Under the pieces are notes generated by a model, which was not told where the DNA came from, did not search any database, and saw nothing but the letters and a program-made list of their open reading frames with translations. Positions 33,548 through 42,578 of a stretch of 64,000 bases of DNA are shown here, piece after piece (positions within the stretch are counted from its first letter, which is position 1; every line of letters begins with the position of its first letter). Location: contig NZ_JAQTHW010000001.1 of assembly GCF_029433395.1 (NCBI RefSeq), forward strand, positions 186,001-250,000, read 5' to 3'. Source of the stretch: Bifidobacterium sp. ESL0763 (GTDB lineage Bacteria > Actinomycetota > Actinomycetes > Actinomycetales > Bifidobacteriaceae). A program made the position numbers and the translations under genes.

Positions 33548-36109
33548 CTAGATGAGCTTGGTGCGCTCGATCTGGCCGGTGAACCATCGGTTGAATTTCG
33601 AGGGCTTGGGCATGAGCAGCCCGATGACGAGCATCACCGCCGCATAGACGAGCACGATACCCATCTGGATCCAGAAGTCGCCTTGGTAAATGCCGGCGAT
33701 GGCGGCGCGCATGGCCTGGATGGAATGCGTGGCCGGCAGCAGCGGGTTGATCACGCGGATGAAGCTCGGCAGCACCTGCGGCGGGTAGGTGCCCGACGAG
33801 CCCGAGATCTGCATGACCAGCACGATGACCGTCAGCGCCTTGCCGATGGTGCCGAAGCAGGCCACCAGCGTATAGATCACGATGGCGTAGACCAGCCCGG
33901 AGACCCAGCCGGAGAGCATGAAGAGCAGCGGGTGCACTACGTGGACGCGCAGGAACAGCAGGGTGCCGAGGCATGAGAAGGTGCTCTGCAGCAGCGAGAT
34001 GAGCATGAACACCCCGAGGCGGCCGAGGAAGAGCTCGTGCGGCTTCGGCTCCTCGAACAGGCGGCCGGCCTGGTCGATGGGGATGCTTTCGGTCTGCTCG
34101 TGGTCTGCGCTATTGGCAGCCGTCACGGTCTTGTCGGTCTTGGATGTCTTGTCGGACGCCACATCGTCGCCACCGTCCACCACCGGAATATCCATGGTAT
34201 CGGCGAGGTCGCGGTCGCCCGTTGCCGTCTTCGCAGTCATTGCCGTGGCCGTGGTCGTTTCCGTATTCGATACGACCGCGCCCTTGGTTGCTTCGCCCGT
34301 AGCCGCCGAGTCCGGTGCGTCTGCCGCATCCTCGGTCGCGCCCGCGCTCGTGCCCACAGCCGTCGCCGCGACCGCACCATCTCTGCCGCTTCGAAGGCCG
34401 CCGTTCCTCCTGCGCCGCCGCGCCCAGCTCCACCCGGCCTTCGCCTCGCCGAGCCTGCGCCGGATGGCCGGGGAGACGTCGGTCTTGATGGCCAGCGCCA
34501 TCAGCAGCGAGCCGACCCACAGCGGGATGAAGGTGTAGAACGGCGTGAGCGAGGTGCCGAAGTTCTCCACCGGGAAGACGGCGTTGCGGTGCAGCTGCAC
34601 GGGCGCGGCCAGGGCCCCCGCGAGCTGGTCGGAATCGCCGGAAAGCAGCTTGCGCACCTTCGCCATGTCGTTGGTGTCGAGCGCCTTGGAGAGCTCGTGG
34701 CTGAACGTGGTCAGCCGCTTGCTCGCCCGCGTCAGAGAGTCGGCCGTGCCGTCGAGGGTCTGCTTGGCGCCGTCGAGCTTCCCGCCGATCTTGCCGGTGG
34801 CGTCGCCCAGCGCCGAGACGCTGCCCTTGAGCGTGGCGTCGGTGGTGTCGATCGAGCCCGAGATGCCCGCCAGCGACTGGGAGATCTGGGCGATATGCGG
34901 TTTCAGCGTCTGCTCGAAGCTCTGGTTGAGCCCGTCGATCGAAGTCTTGGACTGGTTGGCGAGGCTGACGATCTGCTCGCGCTGCGCCTCGGCGTCGGCG
35001 GTGTGCTGGTCGAGCTTGGTGGCGGCGTCGTTCAGCGCGTTCTGCAGCGACTTCTGCTGGGCGATGAGATCGTCGAGCGTGGCGAGGATGTCGTTCAGGT
35101 TGGGCGTCGAGCCTCCCGCCGCGGCCAGCGAGTCGCGGATGGACTGGTACTGCGCCGCCTGATCGCCGATGAGCCCGGCCTGCGTGCGCATGGTCGCCGA
35201 GACGTCGGCGGAGGACCTGCCCGCGCTGGTGAACGCGTGGTCGATGTCCGTGCCGATGGCCGCGTTGCCGGCGCTGCTGGCCTTGAGCGCCTTGAGCAGC
35301 GTGTCGACCGAGGTGTCCAGCGCCCCGGAGACGTCGTGCACGCTCTTGCCCGCCTGTCTCATCTGCCGCAGCGACTTGCCCGCGTCCGCCGAGGTGCTGC
35401 GCAGAAGCTTGTCGGAGCTGGAAAGCAGAGTCTGCGAGGAGGCGAGCAGCCCGCTGTAGACGCCCACGTTGGTGGCGGCGTCGTCGAGCTGGGCGGCGAG
35501 GTCGGCCACGTTGCCGTTGAAGGTGCCGATGCGCTGCCGGGCGTCCGGTGAATCCAGCTGCTTGGAGAGCCCGCCGGCCACGTCGAGCGCGGTGGTGGTG
35601 ATGGTCCTGGCGAAGGTCTCGTTGACCTCCTTGCTGATCTCGTCGGCGCCCTGCCCGGTCACCTTCGAGGCCACGGCGTTCTTCTTCTCGTTGGTGTAAT
35701 AGGTGAGCGTGGCGTGCTTGGCGTCCTTGGAGAAGAACGTCATCATGTCACGGCTGAAATGCTTGGGGATGACCACGGCCGCGTAGTATTTGCCGGACTT
35801 GGTGCCCTCGATGGCCTGGTCCTTGGTGGTGAAGGTCCAGTCGAGCTGGCTGTTGGCGCGCAGCTGGCTGATTACCTGGTCGCCCAACCGCATCTTGACG
35901 GGCACGAGGTCGCCGGAATAGCCCTCGTCCACGCTTGCCACGGCGAACTTGAGGTTCTTGCTGTTGCCGAACGGATCCCAGCTCGCCGTCACGTTGAACC
36001 ATGTGAACAGCGCGGGGATGACCACCAGCCCGATGAGGATGATGATCGAGATGACGTTGCCGGTGATGCGTCGCACGTCGCCGGTGAAGAGTTTCCATAT
36101 CGTGCTCAT
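33548..36109 (-). CDS. YhgE/Pip family membrane protein 2
   Basis: 853 aa. N-terminal membrane segment (ISIIILIGLVVIPALFTWFNV) and the family region NLKFAVASVDEGYSG...YYAAVVIPKHFSRDMMTF, a long extracellular coiled-coil region (residues ~150-480), then several C-terminal membrane segments of the ABC-2 permease type (GTYPPQVLPSFIRVINPLLPATHSIQAMR). YhgE/Pip proteins were named for a Lactococcus phage receptor; in Gram-positives they are also linked to type VII-like export (family knowledge, not shown here). A ~130-residue acidic, Thr/Ala-rich insert lies between C-terminal membrane segments. It overlaps the upstream gene by 4 nt (ATGA), so the two are translationally coupled. Confidence 0.9.
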   Translation of the reverse strand: MSTIWKLFTGDVRRITGNVISIIILIGLVVIPALFTWFNVTASWDPFGNSKNLKFAVASVDEGYSGDLVPVKMRLGDQVISQLRANSQLDWTFTTKDQAIEGTKSGKYYAAVVIPKHFSRDMMTFFSKDAKHATLTYYTNEKKNAVASKVTGQGADEISKEVNETFARTITTTALDVAGGLSKQLDSPDARQRIGTFNGNVADLAAQLDDAATNVGVYSGLLASSQTLLSSSDKLLRSTSADAGKSLRQMRQAGKSVHDVSGALDTSVDTLLKALKASSAGNAAIGTDIDHAFTSAGRSSADVSATMRTQAGLIGDQAAQYQSIRDSLAAAGGSTPNLNDILATLDDLIAQQKSLQNALNDAATKLDQHTADAEAQREQIVSLANQSKTSIDGLNQSFEQTLKPHIAQISQSLAGISGSIDTTDATLKGSVSALGDATGKIGGKLDGAKQTLDGTADSLTRASKRLTTFSHELSKALDTNDMAKVRKLLSGDSDQLAGALAAPVQLHRNAVFPVENFGTSLTPFYTFIPLWVGSLLMALAIKTDVSPAIRRRLGEAKAGWSWARRRRRNGGLRSGRDGAVAATAVGTSAGATEDAADAPDSAATGEATKGAVVSNTETTTATAMTAKTATGDRDLADTMDIPVVDGGDDVASDKTSKTDKTVTAANSADHEQTESIPIDQAGRLFEEPKPHELFLGRLGVFMLISLLQSTFSCLGTLLFLRVHVVHPLLFMLSGWVSGLVYAIVIYTLVACFGTIGKALTVIVLVMQISGSSGTYPPQVLPSFIRVINPLLPATHSIQAMRAAIAGIYQGDFWIQMGIVLVYAAVMLVIGLLMPKPSKFNRWFTGQIERTKLI

Positions 36110-38694
36110 CGCGCCTTGCCTCCCCGCTGGTCCTCGTGCAGCAGCGTCCGCACGGCGTCGTCGTCAAGATTGCCCAGCTGCACCTGCCGGGCCAGGCTGT
36201 CGCGGATCGCCTCCACCGCCACCAGGAAGATGATCGTGGCCAGGAACCAGATGAGCCAGGCGGCCAGCGCCACCACGCGCGTGCCGTTCGTCAGCGAGAA
36301 GATGACCCCCATCGCCACCGGCACCGCGATGCCGAAGGCCAGCGTGCCGCGCATGATCTTGGGGTAGAGCAGGGCGAATTTGTGCGCGCGCCGCTCGATG
36401 GCCGCCCGGTATTCCGCCTTGTTGGCCAGCAGGCTCAGCGCCTGCGTGACCCGGTATTGGCGCGGTTTATGCAGCGACGGCTCGTTGACGAAGATGTCGG
36501 TGGCCCCCAGCTGCCGGTCGACCAGCTGGCGCAGCGCGCCCATATGCGGCCGGACCACCAGCCCGAGCACGAAGAAGAGCACCGCGAAGACCATCAGCTT
36601 GGCCATGTTGACCAGCCAGTCGGCGCGGTAGAAGCCGGCGATGGTCTCGCGCAGCGCGTTGATCGAGTAGGTGAACGGGAAGAAGGGGTAGAGTAGGCGG
36701 AAGAACTTCGGCATCATCTCGATGGGGTACATGCCCGACGAGCCGGGGATCTGGATGATCACCAGCCCCACGCACAGCGCCTTGCCCACGTGCATGAACG
36801 AGGTGGAGAGCGAGTAGGTGATGCTCACGTAGACCATCGAGGCGAGCACGGCGGTGACGAGGAAGACGGGCACGTTGTGGCACTGCACCCCGATCACCAG
36901 CTCGCCCAGCACGGTCACGATGGCCTGCAGCGCGGCGATGATCGCGAAAAGCGCCCAGCGGCCCCAGTATCGCTGACCGGGCGTCGGCCGCGGGCTGACG
37001 CCCTTGAGGCCGCGCAGGCCCACGCTCTCGAGGTCGTCGTCATCCACGTCGAGCTTCATCAGCACCACGAGCATGAACGCGCCGACCCACAGCGTCAGGT
37101 TCGTGAAGAGCGGCGCCATCCCCGAGCCGTAGGTCTTGACCGGGTAGACCACCTTGGTGTCGAGCACGGTGGGGGAGAGCATGAAGTCGGCGATCTTCGT
37201 GGCGTCGAGCTTGCCGCTGCCGCCGATGGCCTTCGCCAGCGCGCCGTCCCCGTCCAGCGCGGACGAGCCGGAGAGCGCGGAGATGTCGGTGGTGATCGTG
37301 GCCAGCTGGCCCTGCAGGTTGGCCAGGCCCTTGTCGGTGCCCTTGAGCGCCTTCGACGCGGTGGCGCACGCCTGGTCGAGCTGGTCGAGCACCAGGCCGG
37401 ACTGGTTGACCAGCGAGCCCTGCGAGGTGAGGTCGGCGCTGGAGGTGGCCGCGAATCCGGCGAGGCCGGTCAGCCCGCTGTTGAGCTGGGGCAGGGCGTC
37501 GGAGGCCAGCGATTTGCGGGCCTGCGCGGAGTTGGAGAGCGCGGTCTGGGTCGCCTTGTCGATGCCGTTGGCCGCCGAGACCGTGCTCGAGACGGTCGCA
37601 CCGAGGTTCGGGCTGGAATTGAGATCGCTGAGCGAGTCGATCGATTCGGCCAGGCGCTGGTTCTGCTGGCGCAGGTTGGCGACGGCCGCCGCGCTGCCGG
37701 GCGCGCCCGAGGCGTCGAGCGCGTCGATGAGCCGGCCGGTGGCGCGGTTGATCTGCTTGGCGGTGCTCAGCGCCGAGCCCACGTCGCCGTTGGCCTGCGT
37801 GAGCCCGGCGGCGATCGAGTTGATGGTGACGTTGGCCTGCGAGCTGGCTTGCGAGAGCAGGCTCGAGCTCTGGTCGAGCGTGCCGCCCATCGAACCGGTG
37901 AACTCGCCCAGCGCGGCCTGTGTCTGGGTGATCGCGGTGGAGGTGCCGTCCAGCTGCCTGGCGGTCTGCAGGCTGCTCTGACGCGCCTGCTGCAGGGTGC
38001 CGCGCGCCACCTTCGTGCGGTTGGGCACGTCGGCGAGCGAGTCGGTCAGGTCGTTGATGTCGGCGCGGATGTCGGCCACGGATTTCTGTGTGGCGCGCAG
38101 GTCGCGTATGGTGTCGGCGGTGGCGGTGCCGGTCTTGGCATCGATGCGCTCGCCGGTCTTGTTGACCACTCCCGAGACCACCTTGCTCACCGTGGCCACG
38201 AAGGTCTCGTTGACCTGGCTGTCGACCGTGGAAGCGCCGGTGTCGGTGATGCGGCTGGCCAGCGCGTTCGCCTTCTCGTTGACGTAGTATTCGAGCGTCG
38301 GCCGCTTGCTGCCGCCCTGCAGCACCCCGGCCGTGCGCGCGCTGAAATCCTTGGGGATCACGATCGCCGCGTAGCTCTCGCCCGACTCCACCCGGCGCAT
38401 CGCCTCCTGCTCGCTGGCGAAGTTCCAGCCCATCTGCTTGTTGCCCTTGAGCTGCTGGACGATCTGGTTGCCCATGTTGAGCCTGCCCATCGGCTTGGCG
38501 TTGGCGCCGCGGTCGTCATTGGCCACGGTGACCTGGATGCCCTGCGTGTTGCCATAGGGGTTCCAGAACCCGGCGATGTTGAACCACGCGTAGAGCGGTG
38601 GGATGAAGACGAGGCCGAAGAGCACCACCCACGCCGCGGGCACCCTCAGCAGGCGCATGATGTCACGCCTTAGGATGGCCAACACTGTGTGCAT
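36106..38694 (-). CDS. YhgE/Pip family membrane protein 1
   Basis: 862 aa paralogue of the following gene: N-terminal segment AAWVVLFGLVFIPPLYAWFNIAGFWNPYGNT, family motif YAAIVIPKDFSARTAGV, a long Ser/Thr/Gln-rich coiled-coil region, five to six C-terminal membrane segments including SSGMYPIEMMPKFFRLLYPFFPFTYSINALRE. It has a longer C-terminal cytosolic tail than gene 2 and no acidic insert. As the two genes overlap and are of similar length, they may form a hetero-oligomer (inference). Confidence 0.9.
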   Translation of the reverse strand: MHTVLAILRRDIMRLLRVPAAWVVLFGLVFIPPLYAWFNIAGFWNPYGNTQGIQVTVANDDRGANAKPMGRLNMGNQIVQQLKGNKQMGWNFASEQEAMRRVESGESYAAIVIPKDFSARTAGVLQGGSKRPTLEYYVNEKANALASRITDTGASTVDSQVNETFVATVSKVVSGVVNKTGERIDAKTGTATADTIRDLRATQKSVADIRADINDLTDSLADVPNRTKVARGTLQQARQSSLQTARQLDGTSTAITQTQAALGEFTGSMGGTLDQSSSLLSQASSQANVTINSIAAGLTQANGDVGSALSTAKQINRATGRLIDALDASGAPGSAAAVANLRQQNQRLAESIDSLSDLNSSPNLGATVSSTVSAANGIDKATQTALSNSAQARKSLASDALPQLNSGLTGLAGFAATSSADLTSQGSLVNQSGLVLDQLDQACATASKALKGTDKGLANLQGQLATITTDISALSGSSALDGDGALAKAIGGSGKLDATKIADFMLSPTVLDTKVVYPVKTYGSGMAPLFTNLTLWVGAFMLVVLMKLDVDDDDLESVGLRGLKGVSPRPTPGQRYWGRWALFAIIAALQAIVTVLGELVIGVQCHNVPVFLVTAVLASMVYVSITYSLSTSFMHVGKALCVGLVIIQIPGSSGMYPIEMMPKFFRLLYPFFPFTYSINALRETIAGFYRADWLVNMAKLMVFAVLFFVLGLVVRPHMGALRQLVDRQLGATDIFVNEPSLHKPRQYRVTQALSLLANKAEYRAAIERRAHKFALLYPKIMRGTLAFGIAVPVAMGVIFSLTNGTRVVALAAWLIWFLATIIFLVAVEAIRDSLARQVQLGNLDDDAVRTLLHEDQRGGKAR

Positions 38695-38793
38695 GGATTG
38701 CTCCTTGAAGTCATTGATGTCCGAGGTCTCACCATATTCGCCGCCCGGAACCTTATGTCATGAGCGCAACGCTCGTGCGGGTGCGGCCGTTGC

Positions 38794-39162
38794 TCAGTCC
38801 GCGGCCAGGGCGATGTCGAGCAGCTGCCGGACGGCGGTGCTCAGGTTGGCGATGTGGTGCTTCTTCATATAGGACTTGAGCGCGTTCTTGCGCGCGCTGT
38901 CAAGCCGTACGCGGATCACGCTGTCGGCGCGGGTCTTGCCGACGGTGAGCGGGCGCCCGCGGCGACGGTGGTCGGTGACCGTGTTGATGATGCGGTTGCC
39001 CAGGTTCGCCCTCGCGGTCAGCAGCGGGTGGCCGGGGTAGCGGATCTTGCTGTGGCGTATCTGCTCGTCGGTGTAGCCGCGTTCCGCCTCCTTGTAGGTA
39101 GCGCGCAGTTCCGCAGCCTCCTCCGGCGGGAAGTCGTCAAAATCAAGTATTCCGTCTTTCAT
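38794..39162 (-). CDS. RHH-type DNA-binding protein, possibly an antitoxin
   Basis: 122 aa. An acidic N-terminal part (MKDGILDFDDFPPEEAAEL) and a C-terminal ~45 residues with ribbon-helix-helix appearance: ADSVIRVRLDSARKNALKSYMKKHHIANLSTAVRQLLDIAL. The layout resembles antitoxins of RelE/BrnT-like toxins. Directly upstream on the same strand (39189-39305) is a short fragment whose end IIHAMPMRKKY resembles the end of such toxins, so this could be an orphaned antitoxin. ATG 39162 has AAAGGCGG about 8 nt upstream. Confidence 0.55.
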   Translation of the reverse strand: MKDGILDFDDFPPEEAAELRATYKEAERGYTDEQIRHSKIRYPGHPLLTARANLGNRIINTVTDHRRRGRPLTVGKTRADSVIRVRLDSARKNALKSYMKKHHIANLSTAVRQLLDIALAAD

Positions 39163-39188
39163 GTTCTGCCGCCTTTGATGAGACAGGG

Positions 39189-39305
39189 TCAGTATTTCTT
39201 GCGCATCGGCATGGCGTGGATGATGGCTTTGCCGGGTGGCATGTCCTCTTCGTCGACTTCTTGCCTCAAGGAGAAAGCCGGGGAAACAATTGAATATTGT
39301 ACCAC
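39189..39305 (-). pseudogene. possible toxin remnant
   Basis: Only ~38 codons look protein-like: VVQYSIVSPAFSLRQE...GKAIIHAMPMRKKY. The end resembles the conserved terminal strand of small RelE/BrnT-like toxins. Upstream codons give unrelated low-complexity sequence with no start. It lies 27 bp before the RHH gene on the same strand, the usual toxin-antitoxin order. Evidence is weak. Confidence 0.3.
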
Positions 39306-39487
39306 ATAAATCCGTCGGATGTCTCTGGCCCATTGGCACTGTTCCGCCGGATTCGTTTCCGCCGATAGCGTGGATTCCCATGGGCCGCGGTCGCCGTGCG
39401 GGGTAGCCTTGTAGGGACGAGCCGAAGACCGCGAGCTGAAGATCGCGGACGGCCAAAACAAGCACAACGAGTAAGAGGGAGTTGGCC

Positions 39488-40822
39488 ATGGGAGTTGCTC
39501 CCGATACCGAACATGCGGGGAAGCCGAAGGGCGCGCAGACGTGCGATCCGGCGCGGATCTTGGCAAACATCCCAGGCGGGGCCGAGGACTCCGTTGCGGG
39601 GACCACGACGCATTCGGCCTCTCGTGCCTCTCGTGCCTCTCGTACCTCTCGTACCTCCCGCGCTTCCCGCCGCATCCGTGTCATCGCCCGCGTCTGCGGC
39701 TTCCTGGTGCTGGCCGTCGGCCTGGTGGCCGTGCCCTACGTCGCCTACGCGATCGTGGTGGGCGTGCGCAGCATCCTCGTCGGCCGCCTGCACGTCGACG
39801 CGCTCGACCTCACCTTCCTGCTCACCTGCGCGCAGGCCCTCGTCTCGCTGGCCAACGCGGTGGCGCTGATCGTCTTCGGCGTCATGCTGCTGCGCGACCA
39901 ACGCCGCCACGCCGCACGGTGGGCCTACGTGCTGATGGCGGTCACCGTGGCCCAGGGCATGCTCTCGCTGGCGCTGCAGGGCCTCGGCTTCGGCGTCGGC
40001 CTCTCGCTGGTGCAGGTCGTGATCCTGGTGGCGCTCGCCATCGCCCTCGACCCGGCTCTGCTGGGCGAGCGGGCCGTGCAGCGCAAGCTCAAGCGGATGG
40101 ACGAGCGCGACGAGTACGTGGAGGCGAAGGACGCCGGCATGCTCGGGCGCGACCCCAGCGGCAAGGGCTACGTCGAGCTCAACGTCTTCAACGTCTTCTG
40201 GCTGTTCGTGGTCGGCTGCGTGGGCGGCCTGTTCGTCGAGGAGGTCTACCACCTCATCTTCTTCAACGAGTGGCAGGACCGCGCGGGGCTGATGTGGGGA
40301 CCGTTCTCGCCGATCTACGGCTTCGGCGTGGTCATCCTCACCATGTTCCTCAACCGGCTCTGGCACGCCAACGCGGCGCTGATCTTCTGCGCCAGCGCGG
40401 TGATCGGCGGGGCATTCGAGGCGTTCGTCGCCTGGTTCATGCAGGTGGCCTTCGGCATCGTCGCCTGGAACTACGCGAACGACTGGCTGCCCCTGTTCGG
40501 CGGCAGGACCAGCGGCAAGTACATGATCTTCTGGGGCCTGGCCGGCCTCTTCTGGGTGCGCGAGCTGCTGCCGTGGCTGCTCAAGTTCGTCAACCTCATT
40601 CCGTGGAAGTGGCGCTATGCCCTCACAGCGGTGGCGCTGGCGTTCATGCTGGTCGACATCGCGGTCACCCTGATGGCGCTCGACTGCTGGTACGGCCGCG
40701 TCGCCGGGCTGCCGCAGACCTCGCCGGTCACCCGTTTCTTCGGCGAGCACTTCGGCGACGAGGTGATGCGCCACCGCTTCCAGACCATGAGCATCAACCC
40801 CCAGTGGTCCGGCCGTGCCTGA
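39488..40822 (+). CDS. CmpB-like polytopic membrane protein (putative ABC-transporter type IV family)
   Basis: 444 aa. The N-terminal ~60 residues include a tandem SRASRASRTSRTSRAS tract encoded by 9-bp DNA repeats (39628-39670). Two hydrophobic clusters follow, then a C-terminal domain of ~200 residues with the PF06541-type pattern VGCVGGLFVEEVYHLIFF...WGPFSPIYGFGVVIL...SAVIGGAFEAFVAWFMQ. These proteins are common in Firmicutes and Actinobacteria and are of unproven function. ATG 39488 follows AGAGGGAG. The tandem repeat could change length by slippage without breaking the frame. Confidence 0.8.
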   Translation: MGVAPDTEHAGKPKGAQTCDPARILANIPGGAEDSVAGTTTHSASRASRASRTSRTSRASRRIRVIARVCGFLVLAVGLVAVPYVAYAIVVGVRSILVGRLHVDALDLTFLLTCAQALVSLANAVALIVFGVMLLRDQRRHAARWAYVLMAVTVAQGMLSLALQGLGFGVGLSLVQVVILVALAIALDPALLGERAVQRKLKRMDERDEYVEAKDAGMLGRDPSGKGYVELNVFNVFWLFVVGCVGGLFVEEVYHLIFFNEWQDRAGLMWGPFSPIYGFGVVILTMFLNRLWHANAALIFCASAVIGGAFEAFVAWFMQVAFGIVAWNYANDWLPLFGGRTSGKYMIFWGLAGLFWVRELLPWLLKFVNLIPWKWRYALTAVALAFMLVDIAVTLMALDCWYGRVAGLPQTSPVTRFFGEHFGDEVMRHRFQTMSINPQWSGRA

Positions 40823-40861
40823 GGCTGGTCGTTCGGTCGCTGCCGCGTCTCAATCAGACAA

Positions 40862-40966
40862 ACTTTTTATATTATACTGGTGAAAGCGCGAATAAAAATA
40901 GACTTTTCATAGTATACTGGTGAAAGTACGAAGAAAAAGGGACTTTTACTAGTATACTGGGGAAAG
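40862..40966 (+). repeat. three-copy, 40-bp-phased palindrome array
   Basis: 24-bp units with arms of the type CTTTCAC / GTGAAAG around the core AGTATACT; ATACTGG begins at 40874, 40914 and 40954, exactly 40 bp apart. The last unit ends 10 bp before the ATG of the ATPase gene and overlaps its ribosome binding region (GGGGAAAG). Confidence 0.95.
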
Positions 40967-40976
40967 TTGGTGAACC

Positions 40977-42275
40977 ATGGTCGCCGATAATGCCAAGGGC
41001 AAGGTGGATTCGCTGTCGCGCTACGCCGAGGCCCACCTGCAGCAGCGCCCGCGCTATCTCGAGATGCTCGAGAAAACACTCGACAACGGCGCCGTCAAGG
41101 TCGTCACCGGCATGCGCCGTTGCGGCAAATCGAGCCTGCTGATGCTGCTGGCGCAATATCTGCGCGGCAAGGGCGTGCCGGCGAAGCGGATCGTCACCGC
41201 GAATCTCGAGTCCTCCGAGTTCTTCGACATCGCCGATTACCGTGATCTCACCGCGTGGTTACAGCGTCAGATGCCGGAGAGCGGCCATTATTACGTGCTC
41301 TTGGACGAGCCGCAGCTGATCGACCACTGGGAGCGTGCGGTCAATGCCTTGCGCGTGGATGCCGACGCCGACATCTATCTCACCGGTTCCAACGCCTATC
41401 TGCTCTCTTCGCAGATCTCGACGCTGCTTTCCGGTCGCTACGAGGAGATCCACGTCCATCCGCTTTCGTTCCGCGAGTTCGTGGACTATGCGGGAGTCCC
41501 CGGTTTCGCTGCCGGTTCCGATGCGTCGGCCGATGCCCGCACGAAGGCACTCACCCGCTACCTGGCCTACGGTGGTCTGCCGCCGGTGGTGGACCAAGGC
41601 GACGACCGCGACCTCGCCTCGGTCATGCTCTCCGGTATCTACAACACGGTGGTGGTCAAGGACGTTGCCCAGCATGTGCAGGTGCGCAACATGGAAGTGC
41701 TCGCCGACATCGCCCGCTTCCTGGCCGAGACCGCCGGTTCCAGTGTGTCGGTGGCGAAAATCGAGCGTCGCCTGGCCGCCGCCCACCGCAAGCCTTCCGG
41801 CACCACGGTCGAGCGCTATGTGCAGGGTCTGGTGGATGCGTTCCTGTTTTCGAAATCGCGGCGTTACGACATCCGCGGCGGTGCCTACCTGCAGGGCGGC
41901 GGCAAGTATTACCCGGCCGACATGGGCATCCGCAACATGCTGCTGGATTTCCCTGCGTCCGATTTCGGCTTCGCGCTTGAGAACGCGGTCTACAACGAGT
42001 TGTTGGTGAGGCGTTACGACGTGCGCGTGGGCCGGCTGGGCGCCGCTGAGGTCGATTTCGTGGCGATCCGGCCTGACGCCAAACTGGCGATCCAGGTGAC
42101 GGCCAGCATGCTCGACCCGAAGACCAGGCAGCGCGAGCTGGAACCGTTGCGAGCGTTGGCGAGGCTGTCTGCCGAGCAGGGCATCCGGCGCATGGTCATC
42201 ACCTATGACGCGGTCGGTCTGGGCGAGGTCGAGGGTATCGAGGTCGTCAATGCCATGGACTGGTTGCTCGGGTAG
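40977..42275 (+). CDS. AAA-ATPase (AAA_14) with C-terminal DUF4143
   Basis: 432 aa. Walker A GMRRCGKS (residues 45-52), Walker B YYVLLDEPQ (about 105-113), sensor region YLTGSNAYLLSSQISTLLSGRYEE, a winged-helix-like middle (SVAKIERRLAAAHRKPSGTTVERYVQGLVDAFL), then AAEVDFVAIRPDAKLAIQVTAS, the E-x-D...Q-V end-domain core. Paralogue of the gene at 18909 with conserved order GMRR-GKS...HPLSF-E. It lacks the second half-site of the array at 20116 and instead has its own array at 40862. Confidence 0.87.
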   Translation: MVADNAKGKVDSLSRYAEAHLQQRPRYLEMLEKTLDNGAVKVVTGMRRCGKSSLLMLLAQYLRGKGVPAKRIVTANLESSEFFDIADYRDLTAWLQRQMPESGHYYVLLDEPQLIDHWERAVNALRVDADADIYLTGSNAYLLSSQISTLLSGRYEEIHVHPLSFREFVDYAGVPGFAAGSDASADARTKALTRYLAYGGLPPVVDQGDDRDLASVMLSGIYNTVVVKDVAQHVQVRNMEVLADIARFLAETAGSSVSVAKIERRLAAAHRKPSGTTVERYVQGLVDAFLFSKSRRYDIRGGAYLQGGGKYYPADMGIRNMLLDFPASDFGFALENAVYNELLVRRYDVRVGRLGAAEVDFVAIRPDAKLAIQVTASMLDPKTRQRELEPLRALARLSAEQGIRRMVITYDAVGLGEVEGIEVVNAMDWLLG

Positions 42276-42391
42276 GCGCGAAATTGCTTACGAGCGTGAT
42301 TCCGGCGGCGACCTGCGGCGGATACGCCTCGGCCTCGGTGCTCGTTGTGTAGCGCCAGGGCCGACGGTGTCTTATTGAATAAGGAGGACTT

Positions 42392-42496
42392 ATGTCCCTA
42401 CCGATTGCAGCCCCTTTCGATGAAAGCTTTGCTGCTCGCCTAGTCCTCGAAAGGTCTCCGATGCCGCAACCGATGAATCCGCTATACCGCGTGTGA
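42392..42496 (+). CDS. possible 34-aa small protein
   Basis: A frame beginning MSLPIAAPFDESFAARLVLE and ending NPLYRV, with an excellent ribosome binding site (AAGGAGG, 5-6 nt before ATG). Not recognised. The amphipathic pattern FDESFAARLVLERS could be helical. Short frames with good sites occur by chance, so support is limited. Confidence 0.35.
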   Translation: MSLPIAAPFDESFAARLVLERSPMPQPMNPLYRV

Positions 42497-42524
42497 TTCT
42501 CGTCGAGCACTTCTTTGTCATGCA

Positions 42525-42578
42525 ACTTACCACTTAACATGCCAACAACTTATCAATCTGACATGTTAAGTGGTAAGT
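42525..42578. repeat. 54-bp perfect palindrome
   Basis: 17-bp perfect arms ACTTACCACTTAACATG (42525-42541) and CATGTTAAGTGGTAAGT (42562-42578) with a 20-bp spacer. Further GGTAAGTTC/GGCAAGTTC half-site-like words follow up to 42603. No T-run. Confidence 0.85.
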
